From Aulostomus chinensis (taxonomy: Eukaryota; Chordata; Actinopteri; Syngnathiformes; Aulostomidae): a stretch of 64,000 bases of DNA. The translations under genes and the position numbers were made by a program. Where the stretch lies: positions 981,001-1,045,000 of the forward strand of contig JBBMOA010000001.1 in the NCBI GenBank assembly GCA_037954235.1, written 5' to 3'. Below, piece after piece: positions 57,901 through 64,000 of this stretch (its first letter is position 1; every line of letters starts with the position of its first letter). The notes under the pieces were generated by a model. That model searched no databases. It was not told the origin of the DNA and worked only from the letters and a program-made list of their open reading frames with translations.

Positions 57901-60900
57901 AAAATGATGCTACAGTGATGTGGTGAGAGTTGATAGTAATTTCAAAATCATGCCAAAGTGATGTAATGAGAGTTGCTACTTACTTAAGAAATGATGCTAC
58001 AGTGATGTGGTGAGAGTTGCTACGCACCTCAAAATGATGCTAAAGTAATGTGGTGAGAGTTGCTACGAACCTCAAAATGATTCTACAGTGATGTAGTGAG
58101 AGTTGCTACGATCCTCAATATGATGCTACAGTAATGTATTAGGTTGCTAAAAACCTCAAAATGATGCTACAGTGATGTAGTGAGAGTTGCTACGATCCTC
58201 AAAATGATGCTACAGTAATGTATTCGGTTTTCTAAAAACCTCAAAATGATGCTCCAGTGATGCAGTAAGAGTTGCTTAAAACCTTTAAAAATGATGCTGA
58301 CAGTCATGTAGTGAGAGTTGCTACTATCCTCCAAATGATGCTACAGTGATGTCGTGAGAGTTGCTAAAAATCTCAAAATGATGCTGCAGTGATGTCGTGA
58401 GAGTTGCTACTAATCTAAGAAATGATGCTACAGTGATGTGGTGAGAGTTGCTACTCACCTTAAAATGATGCTGACAGTGATGTCGTGAGAGTTGCTAAAA
58501 ACCTCAAAATGATGCTACAGTGATGTAATGAGAGTTGCTAAAAACCTAAGAAATGATGCCACAGTGATGGGGTGAGAGTTGCTACTAATCTCAAAATGAT
58601 GCTAAAGTGATGTAATGAGAGTTGCTACTAACCTAAGAAATTATTCTACAGTGATGTGGTGAGAGTTGCTACTAACCTCAAAATGATGGTGACAGTCATG
58701 TAGTGAGACTTGCTGCTAACCTTAAAATGATGCTGACAGTGATGTCGTGAGAGTTTCTTTGAACCTCAAAATGATGCTACAGTGATGTAATGAGAGTTGC
58801 GACAAACCTAAGAAATGATGCCACAGTGATGTAGTGATAGTTGCTAAAAACCTCAAAATGAGGCTCCAGTAATGTCGTGAGAGTTGCTACTATCCTCAAA
58901 ATGATGCTAAAGTTATATGGTGAGAGTTGCTACTAATCTCAAAATGATGCTGACAGTGATGTGGTGAGAGTTGCTACTAATCTCAAAATGATGCTAAAGT
59001 GATGTTGTGAAAGTCGCTATGTACCTAAGAAATGATGCTCCAGTGATGTGGTGAGAGTTTTTACCGACCTCAAAATGATGCTAGAGTGATGTCGTGAGAG
59101 TTGCTACTAACCTAAAAATGATGCTTACAGTGATGTCGTTAGAGTTGCTACTATCCTCAAAAATGATGCTTCAGTAATGTAGTGAGAGTTGCTACTATCC
59201 TCAAAAGGATGCTGACAGTGATGTAGTGAGAGTTGCCAAAAACCTCAAAATGATGCTACAGTGATGTGGTGCAAGTTGCTACTAATCTCAAAATGACGCG
59301 AAAGTAATGTAATGAGAGTTGCTACTTATTTCAAAATGAGGCTCCACTGATGTAATGAGAGTTGCTACTAACCTAAGAAATGATGCTACAGTAATGTAGT
59401 GAGAGTTACTACTAAATTAAAAATGATGGTGACAGTCATGTAGTTGGACTTGCTACTAACCTTAAAATGATGCTGACAGTGATGTCGTGAGAGTTTCTAC
59501 GAACCTCAAAATGATGCTACAGTGATGTAATGAGAGTTGCTACTAACCTAAAAATGAGGCTCCAGTGATGTCGTGAGAGTTGCAACTATCCTCAAAATGA
59601 TGCTAAAGTAATATAGTGAGAGTTGCTACAAACCTAAAAATGATGCAACAGTGATGTAATGAGAGTTGCAACTAACCTAAGAAATGATGCTACAGTGATG
59701 TCGTGAGAGTTGCTACTAACCTTAAAATGATGCTGACAGTGATGTCGTGAGAGTTTCTTGGAACCTCAAAATGATGCTACAGTGATGTAATGAGAGTTGC
59801 GAAAAACCTAAGAAATGATGCCACTGTGATGTAGTGATAGTTGCTACTAATCTCAAAATGATGCTAAAGTGATGTTGTGACAGTTGCTATGTACCTAAGA
59901 AATGATGCTACAGTGATGTGGTGAGAGTTGTTACCGACCTCAAAATGATGCTCGAGTGATGTGGTGAGAGTTGCTACGAATCTCAAAATTATGCTAAAGT
60001 GATGTTGTGAAAGTTGCTATGTACCTAAGAAATGATGCTACAGTGATGTGGTGAGAGTTGTTACCGACCTCAAAATGATGCTAGAGTGATGTCGTGAGAG
60101 TTGCTACTAACCTAAAAATGATGCTTACAGTGATTTCGTGAGAGTTGCTACTATCCTCAAAATGATGCTGAAAGTGATGAAGTGAGAGTTGCAACAAACC
60201 TCAAAATGATGGTGACAGTCATGTAGTGAGAGTTGCTACGAACCTCAAAATGATGCTACAGTAATGTGGTGAGAGTTGCTTAAAACCTCAAAATGATGCT
60301 CCAGTGATGCAGTAAGAGTTGCTTAAAACCTCAAAATGATGCTACAGTGATGTGGTGAGAGTTTCTTCAAATCTCAAAATGATGCGACAGTGATGTGGTG
60401 AGAGTTGCTAAAAATCTCAAAATGATGCTAAAGTGATATAGTGAGAGTTGCTACTAACCTAAGAAATGATGCTACAGTGATGTGGTGAGAGTTGCTACGA
60501 ACCTCAAAATGATGCTACAGTAATGTGGTGAGAGTTGCTACGAACCTCAAAATGATGCTCCAGTGATGTAGTAAGAGTTGCTACGAACCTCAAAATGATG
60601 CTGACAGTCATGAAGTGAGATTTGCTACTATCCTCAAAATGATGCTACAGTGATGTAGGAAGAGTTGCTAAAAACCTCAAAATGATGCTGCAGTGATGTA
60701 GTGAGAGTTGCTACTAATCTAAGAAATGATGGTAAAGTGATGTGGTGAGAGTTGCTTCAAATCTCAAAATGATGCTCCAGTGATGCAGTAAGAGTTTCTT
60801 AAAACCTTAATATGATGCCACAGTGATGTGGTGAGAGTTGCTATTAACCTAAAAAATGATGCTACAGTCATGTAGTGAGAGTTGCTAAAAACCTCAAAAT

Positions 60901-63900
60901 GATGCTGACAGTGATGTAATGAGAGTTGCTACTAACCTAAGAAATGATGCCACAGTGATGGGGTGAGAGTTGCTACTAATCTCAAAATGATGCTAAAGTG
61001 ATGTAATGAGAGTTGCTACTAACCTAAGAAATGATGCTACAGTGATGTGGTGAGAGTTGCTACTAACCTCAAAATGATGGTGACAGTCATGTAGTGAGAC
61101 TTGCTGCTAACCTTAAAATGATGCTGACAGTGATGTCGTGAGAGTTTCTTTGAACCTCAAAATGATGCTACAGTGATGTAATGAGAGTTGCGACAAACCT
61201 AAGAAATGATGCCACAGTGATGTAGTGATAGTTGCTAAAAACCTCAAAATTAGGCTCCAGTAATGTCGTGAGAGTTGCTACTATCCTCAAAATGATGCTA
61301 AAGTTATATGGTGAGAGTTGCTACTAATCTCAAAATGATGCTGAAAGTGATGTCGTGAGAGTTTCTACGAACCTCAAAATGATGCTACAGTGATGTAATG
61401 AGAGTTGCTACAAACCTAAGAAATGATGCTACAGTGATGTGGTGAGAGTTGCTAAAAATCTCAAAATGATGCTAAAGTGATATAGTGAGAGTTGCTACTA
61501 ACCTAAGAAATGATGCTACAGTGATGTGGTGAGAGTTGCTACGAACCTCAAAATGATGCTACAGTAATGTGGTGAGAGTTGCTACGAACCTCAAAATGAT
61601 GCTCCAGTGATGTAGTAAGAGTTGCTACGAACCTCAAAATGATGCTGACAGTCATGAAGTGAGATTTGCTACTATCCTCAAAATGATGCTACAGTGATGT
61701 AGGAAGAGTTGCTAAAAACCTCAAAATGATGCTGCAGTGATGTAGTGAGAGTTGCTACTAATCTAAGAAATGATGGTAAAGTGATGTGGTGAGAGTTGCT
61801 TCAAATCTCAAAATGATGCTCCAGTGATGCAGTAAGAGTTTCTTAAAACCTTAATATGATGCCACAGTGATGTGGTGAGAGTTGCTATTAACCTAAAAAA
61901 TGATGCTACAGTCATGTAGTGAGAGTTGCTAAAAACCTCAAAATGATGCTGACAGTGATGTAATGAGAGTTGCTACTAACCTAAGAAATGATGCCACAGT
62001 GATGGGGTGAGAGTTGCTACTAATCTCAAAATGATGCTAAAGTGATGTAATGAGAGTTGCTACTAACCTAAGAAATGATGCTACAGTGATGTGGTGAGAG
62101 TTGCTACTAACCTCAAAATGATGGTGACAGTCATGTAGTGAGACTTGCTGCTAACCTTAAAATGATGCTGACAGTGATGTCGTGAGAGTTTCTTTGAACC
62201 TCAAAATGATGCTACAGTGATGTAATGAGAGTTGCGACAAACCTAAGAAATGATGCCACAGTGATGTAGTGATAGTTGCTAAAAACCTCAAAATTAGGCT
62301 CCAGTAATGTCGTGAGAGTTGCTACTATCCTCAAAATGATGCTAAAGTTATATGGTGAGAGTTGCTACTAATCTCAAAATGATGCTGAAAGTGATGTCGT
62401 GAGAGTTTCTACGAACCTCAAAATGATGCTACAGTGATGTAATGAGAGTTGCTACAAACCTAAGAAATGATGCTACAGTGATGTGGTGAGAGTTGCTACT
62501 AATCTCAAAATGATGCAAAAGTGATGTTGTGAAAGTCGCTATGTACCTAAGAAATGATGCTCCAGTGATGTGGTGAGAGTTGTTACCGACCTCAAAATGA
62601 TGCTAGAGTGATGTCGTGAGAGTTGCTACTATCCTCCAAATGATGCGACAGTAATGTGGTAAGAGTTGCTAAAAAACTCAAAATGATGCTAAAGTGATGT
62701 GGTGAGAGTTGAAAAAAAAAATCAAAATGATGCTGTCAGTAATGTAGTGAGAGTTGCTACGACCCTCAAAATGATGCTACAGTGATGTAGTGAGAGTTGC
62801 TAAAAACCTCAAAATGATGCTACAGTGATACAGTGAGAGTTGCTACTCATCTAAGAAATGATGCTAAAGTGATGTCGTGAGAGTTGCTTCAAATCTCAAA
62901 ATGATGCTACAGTGATGTAGTGAGAGTTGCTTAAAATCTCAAATGATGCTACAGTGATGTAGTGAGAGTTGCTACGGACCTCAAAATGATGCTCCAGTGA
63001 TGCAGTAAGAGTTGCTTAAAACCTCAAAATGATGCTGACAGTAATGTAGTGAGAGTTGTTAAGAACCTCAAAATGATGCTACAGTGATGTGGTGAGAGTT
63101 GATCGTAATTTCAAAATCATGCCAAAGTGATGTAATGAGAGTTGCTACTTACTTAAGAAATGATGCTACAGTGATGTGGTGAGAGTTGCTACGAACCTCA
63201 AAATGATGCTAAAGTAATGTGGTGAGAGTTGCTACGAACCTCAAAATGATTCTACAGTGATGTTGTGAGAGTTGCTACGATCCTCAAAATGATGCTACAG
63301 TAATGTATTAGGTTGCTAAAAACCTCAAAATGATGCTCCAGTGATGCAGTAAGAGTTGCTTAAAACCTTTAAAAATGATGCTGACAGTCATGTCGTGAGA
63401 GTTGCTACTATCCTCCAAATGATGCTACAGTGATGTCGTGAGAGTTGCTAAAAATCTCAAAATGATGTGACAGTGATGTAGGAAGAGTTGCTAAAAACCT
63501 CAAAATGATGCTGCAGTGATGTAGGAAGAGTTGCTAAAAACCTCAAAATGATGCTGCAGTGATGTAGTGACAGTTGCTTCTAATCTCAGAAATGATGCTA
63601 AAGTGATGTGGTGAGAGTTGCTAAAAATCTCAAAATGATGCTCCAGTGATGCAGTGAGAGTTGCTTAAAACCTTAAAATGATGCCACAGTGATGTGGTGA
63701 GAGTTGCTAAAAACCTCAAAATGATGCTGACAGTGATGTAATGAGAGTTGCTACTAACCTAAGAAATGATGCCACAGTGATGGGGTGAGAGTTACTACGA
63801 ACCTCAAAATGATTCTACAGTGATGTAGTGAGAGTTGCTACTAATCTCAAAATGATGCTAAAGTGATGTAATGAGAGTTGCTACTAACCTAAGAAATGAT

Positions 63901-64000
63901 TCTACAGTGATGTGGTGAGAGTTGCTACTAACCTCAAAATGATGGTGACAGTCATGTAGTGAGACTTGCTGCTAACCTTAAAATGATGCTGACAGTGATG
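42920..64000 (+). repeat. Satellite array, right block, with higher-order duplications
   Basis: About 21 kb of the satellite, mostly 43-44 bp monomers of the form aaaatgatgctacagtgatg followed by tagtgagagttgctac. Long-period duplications are directly visible: 518 bp (from 44628 and 45146), 1546 bp (46561 and 48107), 866 bp (49888 and 50754), 988 and 472 bp (52614, 53602, 54074), 2983 bp (54074 and 57057; 55237 and 58220), 4443 bp (about 51610-53103 and 56053-57546) and 1044 bp (60407 and 61451). Most periods are near multiples of the monomer. Similarity within these copies is much higher than between neighbouring monomers. Short minus-strand ORFs at 51829-52032 and 56272-56475 are two copies of the same satellite stretch. 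The array runs off the right edge. Confidence 0.97.

Overview
The window is eukaryotic and almost certainly from a teleost fish. The evidence is nuclear tRNA genes with internal A and B boxes, vertebrate-type U1 and U2 spliceosomal snRNA genes, fish-type SINE-like repeats, hAT transposon ends, a solo LTR and very long satellite DNA. There is no bacterial-style gene organisation, and no intact protein-coding gene can be supported. Species cannot be told from the sequence alone.

Layout. (1) 1-8083: satellite with a 41-44 bp monomer, read in one orientation. (2) 8084-26239: about 18 kb of non-satellite DNA. It holds scattered tRNA genes or relics (Leu-CAG, Leu-AAG, Arg-ACG, Asn-GTT, an initiator-Met-like gene with a CAG anticodon, Lys-TTT, Phe-GAA, and two tRNA-Gln pseudogenes), SINE-like repeats, a local repeat family of about 300 bp, hAT fragments, a possible esterase-domain retroelement remnant and microsatellites. 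(3) 26240-27891: the same satellite in the opposite orientation. (4) 27892-40010: a tandem array of 1483-1487 bp units, each with one U2 and one U1 snRNA gene, all on the minus strand, giving eight complete U1 and eight complete U2 genes. (5) 40011-40069: about 60 bp of unassigned sequence. (6) 40070-64000: satellite again, same orientation as (3), broken by a 442 bp solo LTR at 42478-42919. Long-period duplications of 472 bp to 4.4 kb lie in its right half.

The biological centre of the window is the U1-U2 array sitting inside the satellite. In the direction of transcription each unit runs U2 (188 bp), 545 bp, U1 (164 bp), 586 bp. Both genes carry GGCTGT at exactly -45 to -40 and a 3'-box-like motif after the gene, so they look like independent snRNA transcription units copied together. 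Most copies keep the functional cores (U1 5'-splice-site pairing end, U2 branch-site pairing segment). Every U2 copy has C in place of the usual A before the Sm-site U tract, and the seventh U2 copy is clearly degraded.

The open reading frames here are explained by satellite, snRNA spacer, repeats or simple sequence. Two weak protein candidates (9065-9269 and 14429-14701) are listed at low confidence.
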